In this document: one piece after another, positions 8,895-18,871 of the stretch | Layout: each line of letters opens with the position of its first letter | Position numbering within the stretch: the first letter of the stretch is position 1 | Assembly (NCBI RefSeq): GCF_017573505.1 | Contig: NZ_JAGEOJ010000010.1 | Location: 310,001 to 374,000, forward strand | Reading direction: 5' to 3' | DNA length: 64,000 bases | DNA from: Actinomadura barringtoniae | Lineage (GTDB): Bacteria > Actinomycetota > Actinomycetes > Streptosporangiales > Streptosporangiaceae | The notes under the pieces: model-generated | Databases searched by the model: none | Told to the model about the DNA's origin: nothing | Seen by the model: only the letters and a program-made list of their open reading frames with translations | Program-made: the position numbers and the translations under genes

Positions 8895-10598
8895 TCAGCG
8901 GATCTCCCAGCTGCCGGGCAGGGTGAGGGGGCCGGCGGTGGGCAGGCCCAGGCGCGTGGCGAAGCCGGTGAGCGAGCCCCAGCCGTCGAGGCGGGCGTTC
9001 GCGGCCGTACGGTCCTCGCTCGACTCTGGCGGGCGCAGGCGCTCCAGCGGGGAGGTGTGCGGGTAGGCGCGGATGGGCGCGTCGGCGGCGAGGCCGGCCT
9101 TCTTGCGGGCCAGGTCCAGGGCGCGGTCCAGGCCGCCCAGCTCGTCCACCAGGCCGTTGTCCTTGGCGTCGGCGCCGGTCCAGACGCGGCCGCGGGCCAG
9201 TTCGTGGACGCGTTCGCGCGACAGGCCTCGGCCCTCGGCGACCTTGCCGGTGAAGTCGTCGTAGATCTGGTCGAGGGAGGCGTTGATGCGCTCCCATTCG
9301 GAGTCGCTGAAGTCCTTGGTGGCGCTGAACATCCGGGCGTGGTCGCCGTCGGACACCGAGCCGAGGCCGACGCCGATCCGGTCGAGCAGGTCGGTCACGA
9401 CGGCCTTGCCGACGACGACGCCGATCGAGCCGGTGATCGTGCCGGGCTGGGCGACGATCGTGTCGGCGGCCATCGAGATGTAGTAACCGCCGGACGCCGC
9501 GACATTGCCCATCGAGACGATCACGGGCTTGCCGGCCTTGCGCGCCAGCACGACCTCGCGCCAGATGACGTCGGAGGCGACCGCCGAGCCGCCGGGGCTG
9601 TTGACCCGCAGCACGATCGCCTTCACCCGCTCGTCCTTGGCGGCCGAACGGATCGCGGCGCCGACCGTGTCCGAGCCCATCGCGGGGCCCTGCGTGGGCA
9701 GCGGGCCGCCGCGGCCGCTGCGGCCCAGGCGGATCGGGCCCTGGGCGTTGATGAGCGCGATGACGTCCTGCTTGCCCGGCTGCGGGAGACGCCGGGCCAG
9801 CCCCTGCGTGCGGTTGTAGCGGGAGACGTAGCGCAGCAGGGCGTTCTCGCCGAACTCCTTGCGCAGGTCCCCGTACACCTCGTCGCGGTAGGCGAGCCGG
9901 TCGACCAGCCCCGCGTCCAGGGCCTCCTTGGCCAGCAGCGGGCCGCGGTCGGTCAGCTCCCGGACCTTGTCCTCGCCGAGCTTGCGCGCCGCCGCGATCC
10001 CGGTGGTCATCTGCTCGCCGATGGAGGTCACCAGGCGCTGGGACGACTCCTCGTGCTCGGGCGTGTAGGCCTTCTCCATGAAGGTGTTGGCCATGGTCTT
10101 GTACTCGTAGCGCTTGGCGAAGCGGGGCTGGACCCCCGCCTTCTCCAGCGCGCCGCCGAAGAACGGCTCCTCCAGCGCGACACCGGTGAGGCCCACCTCG
10201 CCGGTCGGCAGCAGGTAGACGCGGTCGAACGCGGTCGCCAGGTAGTAGGGGACCGTGCCACGGCCGCCCTCGCCGAACGTCTCGGCCCAGGCCACGGTGT
10301 GCTTCCCGGCCTCGCGCAGCGCCAGCACGGCCTCGCGGAGCTCCTGCGCCATCGCCAGCCCGACCGTGCCGGTGATCTTGACCACCAGGGCCCGCACCCG
10401 GCTGTCCGAGCGCGCCCGGCGCAGCCCGTCCAGCACGTCCCGCAGGTGCGTGCGGCGCATCGACAGGATCGCCGCCAGCGGGTCGGCCGGCGGGGTCTCC
10501 ACGATCCCGTCGGTGAGATCGAGTTCCAGGATCAGCGGAGCCGTCCGCCGATCCCGGGCTTCCTTGATGAGGTTGACGACCGAACCGGGATCCACCAT
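8895..10598 (-). CDS. sppA: Signal peptide peptidase SppA, 67K type
   Basis: 567 residues, the long two-domain form. The N-terminal domain carries the catalytic Lys167 (in RYEYKTMAN) and the C-terminal domain the nucleophile Ser369 (in NVAASGGYYISMAADT), the Ser/Lys dyad arrangement known from E. coli SppA. The SPGG segment (334-337) forms part of the oxyanion region. It degrades cleaved signal peptides and possibly membrane proteins. No N-terminal TM helix is visible, unlike the E. coli enzyme. TAGGCT ends seven bases before the ATG, so a leaderless transcript is possible. The thioesterase gene ends 18 bases upstream. Confidence 0.94.
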   Translation of the reverse strand: MVDPGSVVNLIKEARDRRTAPLILELDLTDGIVETPPADPLAAILSMRRTHLRDVLDGLRRARSDSRVRALVVKITGTVGLAMAQELREAVLALREAGKHTVAWAETFGEGGRGTVPYYLATAFDRVYLLPTGEVGLTGVALEEPFFGGALEKAGVQPRFAKRYEYKTMANTFMEKAYTPEHEESSQRLVTSIGEQMTTGIAAARKLGEDKVRELTDRGPLLAKEALDAGLVDRLAYRDEVYGDLRKEFGENALLRYVSRYNRTQGLARRLPQPGKQDVIALINAQGPIRLGRSGRGGPLPTQGPAMGSDTVGAAIRSAAKDERVKAIVLRVNSPGGSAVASDVIWREVVLARKAGKPVIVSMGNVAASGGYYISMAADTIVAQPGTITGSIGVVVGKAVVTDLLDRIGVGLGSVSDGDHARMFSATKDFSDSEWERINASLDQIYDDFTGKVAEGRGLSRERVHELARGRVWTGADAKDNGLVDELGGLDRALDLARKKAGLAADAPIRAYPHTSPLERLRPPESSEDRTAANARLDGWGSLTGFATRLGLPTAGPLTLPGSWEIR

Positions 10599-10616
10599 GG
10601 AGCCCAGCCTATGCGG

Positions 10617-11105
10617 TCAGCGCGCGAAGGCCTGGTTAGGGATCGTGCTGCCGCTGGCCTGGGCGATCACACGCCCCTGGGCGTCGGTGATCGCGGCGGT
10701 GGAGTACAGGCGGGTACGGCCCGGATGCACGCAGGTGCTGACCACGGTGTAGGTCTGGCCCGCCTGAACGCCGCGCAGGTAGTCGATGTTGAGGTTCAGG
10801 GTCAGCTGCGGAACGAAATGGTCGCCCGTACTGGCGCTGGCGAAGCACACGGCGTTGTCGAGGATCATCGCGATGTAGCCGCCGTGCACGCCGCCCGCCG
10901 GATTGCACAGGTGCTCGCCGGGCGTCCAGGTCATCTCGACCCGGCCGGGGCGGGCGGAGGTGACGCTCTGCCCGATGTGCTCGCTGACGTCGCTCAGCTC
11001 CGGGAACCGGCCCTCGCCCATGGCCTGGATCAGGTCGGCCCCGGACAGCGAGTTCCACAGGTCGGCGGTGGCCTCATCGATGCTCAACGGACTCCCCAAA
11101 CCCAC
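10617..11105 (-). CDS. PaaI-type hotdog thioesterase
   Basis: About 162 residues from GTG 11105. Alternatives are GTG 11117 and TTG 11087, the last with GGGGAG four bases upstream. The hotdog fold is shown by GEHLCNPAGGVHGGYIAMILDN, the HGG catalytic loop of PaaI-like acyl-CoA thioesterases, followed by PQLTLNLNIDYLRGVQAG and TRLYSTAAITDAQGRVIAQA. It should hydrolyse acyl- or aryl-CoA thioesters in the cytosol. It lies between the kinase and sppA on the same strand. The start is uncertain because no ATG is present in frame. Confidence 0.88.
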   Translation of the reverse strand: MGLGSPLSIDEATADLWNSLSGADLIQAMGEGRFPELSDVSEHIGQSVTSARPGRVEMTWTPGEHLCNPAGGVHGGYIAMILDNAVCFASASTGDHFVPQLTLNLNIDYLRGVQAGQTYTVVSTCVHPGRTRLYSTAAITDAQGRVIAQASGSTIPNQAFAR

Positions 11106-11132
11106 ATCCAAACCCACATGATTAGAACGACA

Positions 11133-11145
11133 TTCCAGTATGGAA
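11133..11145. promoter_or_regulatory. Inverted repeat upstream of the thioesterase gene
   Basis: TTCCA-GTA-TGGAA is a perfect 5-base-arm inverted repeat in the 98-base gap between the kinase stop and the thioesterase start. Its position fits an operator or the spacer of a promoter for the thioesterase-sppA-flavin reductase run. No matching regulator is adjacent. Confidence 0.35.
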
Positions 11146-11203
11146 AGCGTAACTTCACATTCGCACAGCCGGGACGTGTCCTTGGTCACCGGGGGCCCGG
11201 ATA

Positions 11204-12769
11204 TCAGCCGACCTTTTCCAGGGTGCCCTTGCTCTCCGAGCCCATGTCGCCGGGGGAGACGTACAGCAGCTTGCCCGCCTGCAGCGTCAGGCTCGTGGTG
11301 CCGCCGATGCAGTAGCCGGTCGTGCCATGGCTGTCCTTGGGCGTTTCCTGGAAGTCGACCTTCGCGCCCGAGACGCTCGTGACCTTGAAGGTGTCGTTGC
11401 AGCCCCACTTGCCGTAGTCGGCGGTGCCCTCGCTCTGCCCGGCGGTGAGCTTCACCGTGACGTCCGTGCTGGAGCTGTCGCCGAGGATGATCCCGCCGGT
11501 CTGGGTGATCGTGCCCTTCCACGTGCCCGCCATCGAAGCCGGAACGGCCTGTCCGCCCGAGGTCTGGCCTGTGGACGCCGGGGGCGAGCTCGTCTCGGAG
11601 GACGTCGAAGGGGCCGCCGAGTTCGCTGCGGACGTGGGCGGTCCGCTGCTCATGGTGGCGCTGCCGCCGCCGGTGTCCTTGTCGTCGTCCGGGACCAGGA
11701 ACCAGCCGCCGATCGCCAGGGCCGCCACCGCGACCGCCGCGGCCACGATGATCGCCGCGTTCCGGCCCTTGCTCGAACTGGCTGGAGTGTCGACCGGGCC
11801 GGTCTGCTGATGCGCCCCGGCGGGCGGAACGGTGTGCATGCCGGCTGCGGACGGCGGCCCGGCAGGCGGCGGGGGCGGGAGATAGGCGGCCGCCTGGCCT
11901 GCGGCCTGCTGTACGGGCTGGGAGGAACGGTCTGACGGGTCCACCAAGCGGACCATGAGGTCGCGGGCGGTCGGCCGCTGCCCCGGGTTCTTGTTCAGGC
12001 ACTCGGTCAGCAGCCCGTAGAGCGCCGACGGGACGCCGGTGAGGTCCGGCTGCCCGTTCGCGATGCGGTGCATGATGGCCGGAACGCTGACCGTCGGGCC
12101 GAACGGGGGCCGTCCGGTCGCCGCGTAGACCATCGTTCCGGCCCACGCGAAGACGTCGGAGGCCGGCGTGGGCGTGTGGCCCTCCAGCCATTCGGGCGCG
12201 AAGTAAGCGGGGGTGCCGACGAGTTGCGTGTGCGTCTCGGCGTCGATGGCCCGCGCGATGCCGAAGTCCACCACCCGGGGTCCGTCCGGCCCGAGCAGCA
12301 CGTTCGCGGGCTTCAGGTCGCGGTGAACGATCCCGGCGCCGTGGATGGCCGCCAGCGCGCTCGCCGTGTTGACCGCAAGCCGCTGCAGGTCACCGCCCGA
12401 GAGCGGCCCACGGTCGAGCACCCGCTGCTGCAGTGAGGGGCCGTCGATGAACTCGCTCACCACGTACGGCCGCGGCCCGTCGGCGGACGAGTCGAGGATG
12501 GCGGCGGTGCAGAACGGCGCGACCTGCCGGGCCGCGTCCATCTCCCGTACGAAACGCGCCCGCGCCGCGGCGTCGGTGGTCTTCAGCACCTTGATGGCGA
12601 CGCGTTCACCCGGCCGGCCATCGCCCGGCCGGCCATCGCCCGGCTGGCCTTCCGCCGGCCGGCCCTCGCCCAGATAGACCACGCCCTGCCCGCCCTCGCC
12701 GAGCCGGCCCGTCACGCGATAACGCCCGATCTCGGGCGGATCGTCGGACTCGAGTGGCTGGACCGCCAT
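11204..12769 (-). CDS. Membrane Ser/Thr protein kinase with extracellular domain
   Basis: 521 residues; ATG preceded by GAGGAG. The cytosolic kinase domain spans about 16-275: P-loop GEGGQG at 24-29, VAIK Lys60, HRDLKPAN with catalytic Asp149, DFG with Asp166, and a GTPAYFAPE activation segment. A Pro-rich linker (about 283-330) leads to one TM helix at about 336-357, then an extracellular Ser/Thr-rich stalk and a beta-rich domain of roughly 110 residues with two cysteines (in KWGCNDT and GYCIGG). It is a PknB-like receptor kinase without PASTA repeats. Between the P-loop and Lys60 sits an unusual Gly/Pro/Asp repeat, encoded by a 15-base tandem repeat. Confidence 0.94.
   Translation of the reverse strand: MAVQPLESDDPPEIGRYRVTGRLGEGGQGVVYLGEGRPAEGQPGDGRPGDGRPGERVAIKVLKTTDAAARARFVREMDAARQVAPFCTAAILDSSADGPRPYVVSEFIDGPSLQQRVLDRGPLSGGDLQRLAVNTASALAAIHGAGIVHRDLKPANVLLGPDGPRVVDFGIARAIDAETHTQLVGTPAYFAPEWLEGHTPTPASDVFAWAGTMVYAATGRPPFGPTVSVPAIMHRIANGQPDLTGVPSALYGLLTECLNKNPGQRPTARDLMVRLVDPSDRSSQPVQQAAGQAAAYLPPPPPAGPPSAAGMHTVPPAGAHQQTGPVDTPASSSKGRNAAIIVAAAVAVAALAIGGWFLVPDDDKDTGGGSATMSSGPPTSAANSAAPSTSSETSSPPASTGQTSGGQAVPASMAGTWKGTITQTGGIILGDSSSTDVTVKLTAGQSEGTADYGKWGCNDTFKVTSVSGAKVDFQETPKDSHGTTGYCIGGTTSLTLQAGKLLYVSPGDMGSESKGTLEKVG
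12610..12669 (-). repeat. 15-base tandem repeat inside the kinase N-lobe
   Basis: Four tandem 15-base units start at 12610, 12625, 12640 and 12655. The first two are identical (CCGGCCGGCCATCGC on the plus strand) and the last two are variants. Reading frame is preserved, giving five-residue units of the type GDGRP/AEGQP inserted before the AxK lysine of the kinase. Repeat number could change without frameshift. Confidence 0.85.
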
Positions 12770-12857
12770 GGAAGCTCCTCAGGACGTGCTGGGACAGGCC
12801 ACCCCCCCGAATGACGTCTCCACCGTACTTTGATCGCCCAGCGGATACTGTCGCGTT

Positions 12858-13718
12858 ATGGGAGATGGCGACGGGTGGGGCAGCTGCGATCAGGGCCATA
12901 CGCACTGGGGGCGCTACGGCGCCTCCGGCGTCCTCCCGTTCCACCGCGGTGAGGACGGCGTCGTCCGGGTGCTGCTGCAGCAGCGCGCGTGGTGGGGGCT
13001 CGGCGGCGGTACGTGGGGGATGTTCGGCGGCGCCCGGCACAGCCACGAGGACAAGGTGACCGCCGCGCTCCGTGAGACCGCCGAGGAGTCCACGCTCGAC
13101 GTCCGCAAGGTGAACGTGCACGGGATGATCGTCGAGGACCACGGCGGCTGGGACTACGCGTCGGTGATCGGTTCGGTGGACCCGCAGCCGGTCGTGGAGC
13201 CCGCCTCGCGGGAGACCAAGCGCGCCGAGTGGGTGCCGGTGGACGAGGTCACGGGCCGCAAGCTGTTCGCGCCGTTCGCGGGCTCGTGGCCGACGCTGCG
13301 CACCGCGCTGACCAGGCAGGTGCTGGTCGTGGACGCGGCGAACGTCGTCGGGGCGCGCGCCGACGGCTGGTGGAAGGACCGCGTCGGGGCGAACGAACGC
13401 CTCCGCGACGACCTGGCCGTCCTGAACGACGGGGTGACCGGGCTGGCGCCGTTCGACCGCGCCTTCCCCGAGGTGGTGCTGGTCGTCGAGGGCCAGGCCC
13501 GGGGCGTGGACGGGATCGACGGCGTCCGGGTCGTCGGCGCGCCCGGCTCGGGCGACGACCAGATCGTCGACCTGGTGAGCCACCCGGAGCCCGACACGAG
13601 CTACTCGGTCGTGACCGCCGACCGCGAGCTGCGCGAGCGGATCCAGGCGGCCGGAGCCTCCTACACCGGTCCTCGCTGGCTCCTGGAACGCCTGCCGTCC
13701 AGACGCTCTAAGCGCTGA
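12858..13718 (+). CDS. Nudix hydrolase fused to a NYN/PIN-like domain
   Basis: 286 residues. Residues about 20-150 form a Nudix domain; the Nudix box runs from Gly58 through Glu64 to REtaEE (Arg72, Glu73, Glu76, Glu77), matching G-x5-E-x7-R-E-x2-E-E, with Ser in place of the final Gly. Residues about 154-280 look like a NYN/PIN nuclease: VLVVDAANVVG with Asp159 and Asn162, then Asp233/Asp234, and SVVTADRELRERI with Asp255. These acidic residues are spaced like metal ligands of that fold. The Nudix half would hydrolyse nucleoside diphosphate-linked compounds and the other half might cut RNA. Divergent from the kinase; its end overlaps the ACT gene by 11 bases. Confidence 0.86.
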   Translation: MGDGDGWGSCDQGHTHWGRYGASGVLPFHRGEDGVVRVLLQQRAWWGLGGGTWGMFGGARHSHEDKVTAALRETAEESTLDVRKVNVHGMIVEDHGGWDYASVIGSVDPQPVVEPASRETKRAEWVPVDEVTGRKLFAPFAGSWPTLRTALTRQVLVVDAANVVGARADGWWKDRVGANERLRDDLAVLNDGVTGLAPFDRAFPEVVLVVEGQARGVDGIDGVRVVGAPGSGDDQIVDLVSHPEPDTSYSVVTADRELRERIQAAGASYTGPRWLLERLPSRRSKR

Positions 13719-14082
13719 CGCCGTTCACCTGGTGACCGGCGGCCTTCAGCGTCGCGCTCGCCTCGCCCAGCCGGTGCTCGGGCACCAGAACCAGGTCGGC
13801 GTGGTACGTCGAGGCCACGAAGACGGAGATCCCGGCCTCGGCGAGCGGCGCGACCAGGGCGGCCAGCATGCCGGGGGTGTCGAGCCCGTGCGCGGTCTCG
13901 CCGCCGTACAGCCCGACCCAGCGCTCCACCTCCGCGTACGGCGGGGCCTCGCGTACGACCGTCAGGCCCTCGGGTGCGCGCACCAGCGCGATCCATTCGT
14001 CGTCCTCGGGGAACGTCGTGTTGGGCAGGTGTTCCACCATGAACTGCGACGGGACGACGTAAAGGATCTGCGCGGTGCTCAT
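13708..14082 (-). CDS. ACT-like domain protein
   Basis: 124 residues, with no catalytic domain attached. The sequence FPEDDEWIALVRAPEGLTVV followed by PGMLAALVAPLAEAGISVFV and STYHADLVLVPEHRLGEA has the two-part beta-alpha-beta pattern of the CASTOR-type ACT domains (ACT_7). Such stand-alone proteins are thought to bind amino acids as allosteric ligands. It is convergent with and slightly overlapping the Nudix-NYN gene and lies nine bases before the end of glgB on the same strand direction. Function otherwise unknown. Confidence 0.8.
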   Translation of the reverse strand: MSTAQILYVVPSQFMVEHLPNTTFPEDDEWIALVRAPEGLTVVREAPPYAEVERWVGLYGGETAHGLDTPGMLAALVAPLAEAGISVFVASTYHADLVLVPEHRLGEASATLKAAGHQVNGVSA

Positions 14083-14091
14083 ACCGCGATC

Positions 14092-16323
<2,232 letters not shown>

Positions 16324-16389
16324 GAATCCATGGCCTCCTCATCCCGGGGGCTCTTACACAACCTAGAACTGCCCCGAGATCGGCATCTC

Positions 16390-17556
16390 TCACATCGACA
16401 TGAGGGCGCTGGCCGCCTCCGGGCACCACTCCGGCAAAACGGGCACGAGCCCGAGCCCGAGACGCTTGGTCCGGCGAGCCTTCGCTTTCAACCGTCCGAC
16501 CCCGCGCATGGTCTTGTCGGCCATCGCATAGAGGGCCGCGTTTCCCAGAACGACTTCCTTGGCGCGCGTGGCGGGCTCATGGCGGGCCCAATGCGCCGCA
16601 GCGGCGGGCGTACGGCGGCGTACGACACCCTCGGCGACCGTGAGCGAGTGGTTCTGGAGCTCCTGCTTGTAGCGCCAGCCGGCGGCCGGGCCCATGTCGA
16701 TGTGCTGGAGGCCGGACGCGGCGGCCTCCTCGGCCATGCGCAGGTGCAGGGCCAGGCCGGGGGAGTAGCGGGCGAACGCCGGGTCGTACACCGGGAACCA
16801 GGTGACCAGGGTGTGGTCGCTGCGCAGCCCGAAGTGCGCCGCGACGGGCCGTCCGCCCGCGTACAGCATCGACAGCGACCCGGCGAACGCGTCCTCGTGC
16901 GTGTGGTGCAGGCGTTCGACCAGCTCGGCCACCCACGGCCGCGCGAAGCGGTCGGGACGGCCCATCGCCCGGTACTGCGCCGACTTCCACTCCCGGACGA
17001 GGTCCAGCGCGCCCCGATCCCGCACGTCGTACGAGAACGACACCTCGCCGACCTCACGGCCCAGCTTGCGCTCCTTGTAACGGGTCTGCTTGACGACCTT
17101 GGAGCCGCGGGCCTTCAGCGACGCGGTGTAGGCCTCGAAACCGCCGCTCAGGTCGATCACGGCCGAGTCGAGCTGCTTGGCGGCGTACGGCTCGAACCAC
17201 GGCTGATCATCGACCAGCGTGCCGAACTGCCAGGCGCCCAGCCCGCACGCCCGCAGCAGCTCGCGTGCGTCCAGCTCCAGGCCCGGCGCGTGAACGAGCC
17301 CCTGCCCGAGCGACAGCCACCCGCCGATCGCGCCCGCGACCGTCCGGCCGTGCAGCTCGTACGGGAAGAATCCGACGGGGGCGCCGCCGTCCTCCAGCAC
17401 CGCCACCCGGGCGGTGTCGATCACCGCGTCGACGGCCATCGCGTAGCCCGCCGACAGGAACGGGTTGGCCAGCCGCGGCGCCGACTCCTGCATGCACCGC
17501 CAGGCCGCGAGCTCGGGCGCGCCGAGCTCGCGGGGACGGATCACCGAGACGTCCAC
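16390..17556 (-). CDS. CelD/BcsL-like GNAT acyltransferase (copy 1)
   Basis: 388 residues. It resembles the Acetyltransf_6 family (CelD/BcsL, also related in fold to FemAB) used in polysaccharide biosynthesis. Recognisable segments are VAVLEDGGAPVGFFPYELHG, the RYKERKLGREVGE motif, DRFARPWVAELVERL, and AHFGLRSDHTLVTWFPVYDP leading to YSPGLALHLRMAEEA, the acyl-CoA-binding half. The RYKERKLGR and FGLR...FPVYDP blocks recur in the paralogue at 28731-29801. No signal peptide. It starts seven bases after the P450 stop and is the last gene of the GH-P450-GNAT block. It may acylate the glycan made by this locus; the donor and acceptor are unknown. Confidence 0.87.
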   Translation of the reverse strand: MDVSVIRPRELGAPELAAWRCMQESAPRLANPFLSAGYAMAVDAVIDTARVAVLEDGGAPVGFFPYELHGRTVAGAIGGWLSLGQGLVHAPGLELDARELLRACGLGAWQFGTLVDDQPWFEPYAAKQLDSAVIDLSGGFEAYTASLKARGSKVVKQTRYKERKLGREVGEVSFSYDVRDRGALDLVREWKSAQYRAMGRPDRFARPWVAELVERLHHTHEDAFAGSLSMLYAGGRPVAAHFGLRSDHTLVTWFPVYDPAFARYSPGLALHLRMAEEAAASGLQHIDMGPAAGWRYKQELQNHSLTVAEGVVRRRTPAAAAHWARHEPATRAKEVVLGNAALYAMADKTMRGVGRLKAKARRTKRLGLGLVPVLPEWCPEAASALMSM

Positions 17557-17563
17557 GGCGACC

Positions 17564-18871
17564 TCACCTGGAGTAGGCGAACGGGAGGCGGGTGATGCCG
17601 TTGTCGAAGTTCGACAGCAGGTAGGTCGGGTCGCCGGTGGAGCGCAGCCCGGGCAGCCGCGTGAACAGCTCCCGGAACATGATCTTCAGCTCCATGCGGG
17701 CGAGGTTGGCGCCCAGGCACAGATGCGGGCCGGGGCCGCCGAAGCCCACGTGCGGGTTGGGCGACCGGGTGATGTCGAAGACGTCGGGGTCCTTGAAGAC
17801 CTCGGGGTCGCGGTTGGCGGCCAGGTAGAACAGCACCACCTTGTCGCCCGCCTTGAACGCGTGCCCGCCCAGCTCGTGGTCGGTGGTCAGCGTCCGCCGG
17901 AACTGGATGATCGGCGAGACGTACCGGACCAGCTCCTCGATCGCGCCGCCGATCCGCTCGTCGTAGTCGCCGAGCAGCAGGTCGCGCTGTTCGGGATGCT
18001 CGGTGAACAGGTGCAGCCCGTGCGCGAGGGTGTTGCGGGTCGTCTCGTTGCCGGCGACCAGCAGCAGGTCGAAGAACGAGCCGAGCTCGGCCAGCGACAG
18101 GCGTTCCCCGTCGGGGTTGGCGTTGACCAGCGCCGACACCAGGTCGTCGCCGGGCTTCTCGCGGCGGGCCTTGCCCAGCCGCACGACCAGGCGGCGCAGA
18201 TCGACGATCGCCTTCAGGTTGCCGTACAGCAGCCACAGCGTGCGCGGGCTGGCCAGCGACCCGCGGACCCCCGAGTACTCGGTCATCGCGTCCACCCGCG
18301 ACAGCACGTACGGGCGCGCTTTCTCGGGGATGCCCATCATCGCGCAGATGACGTTGAGCTGGAACGGCGCCGCGACCTGCTCGACGAAGTCGCGCGGCCC
18401 CTCCTCGACCACCCGGTCGACGATGCGGGTCGCGAGCGCGCCCACCTCGTCCTCGATCTTGGCGAGCATCTTCGGGGTGAACGCGCGGAACACGATCCGG
18501 CGGAGCCGCGCGTGGCCCGGGTCGTCCATGTTGACCATCGGCGTGCCGAAGATCTTGGCCAGCCAGGGCGGCGGCTCCGGCGAGGTGGCGGCCGGCTCGC
18601 TGGAGAAGACCTTGGCGTTGCGGCTGGCCGCGACCACGTCGGCGTGCTTGACCAGCGCGTAGAAGCCCTTGCCCGCCCGGACGAACGGGACGCGAGGCTC
18701 GGCGAAGTAGACCGGCGACTCCAGCGCGCGCAGCCGCGCGAAGTCGGCCAGGCGCTCCTGCGGCGGCCGGTCCCAGAACGCCATGTCCACCAGGTCGATC
18801 CCGAGGGCCGCACCCGTCGTGGTGTCGGGCGTCGTGCCGCCGGTCGTGCCGCCCGTCGAATCCAAGGTCAT
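17564..18871 (-). CDS. Cytochrome P450
   Basis: 435 residues from the ATG at 18871. All P450 landmarks are present: the I-helix AGNETT (273-278), ExxR at Glu313-Arg316 (EELVR), and the haem loop FGGPGPHLCLG with Cys385 as thiolate ligand. The MVNMDDPGHARLRRIVFRAF segment is typical of bacterial class I enzymes. It is soluble and would need a ferredoxin and reductase, neither of which is in the window. The ATG overlaps the stop of the upstream glycosidase gene by four bases, which ties it to a surface-glycan operon. Residues 1-20 are Thr/Gly-rich and probably disordered. The substrate is unknown. Confidence 0.95.
   Translation of the reverse strand: MTLDSTGGTTGGTTPDTTTGAALGIDLVDMAFWDRPPQERLADFARLRALESPVYFAEPRVPFVRAGKGFYALVKHADVVAASRNAKVFSSEPAATSPEPPPWLAKIFGTPMVNMDDPGHARLRRIVFRAFTPKMLAKIEDEVGALATRIVDRVVEEGPRDFVEQVAAPFQLNVICAMMGIPEKARPYVLSRVDAMTEYSGVRGSLASPRTLWLLYGNLKAIVDLRRLVVRLGKARREKPGDDLVSALVNANPDGERLSLAELGSFFDLLLVAGNETTRNTLAHGLHLFTEHPEQRDLLLGDYDERIGGAIEELVRYVSPIIQFRRTLTTDHELGGHAFKAGDKVVLFYLAANRDPEVFKDPDVFDITRSPNPHVGFGGPGPHLCLGANLARMELKIMFRELFTRLPGLRSTGDPTYLLSNFDNGITRLPFAYSR

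Noticed and set aside
9057-11315. Long plus-strand open frame opposite sppA and the thioesterase gene
   Set aside because: Mirror image of conserved minus-strand genes; composition is typical of shadow frames and it crosses gene borders and the intergenic gap without any motif.
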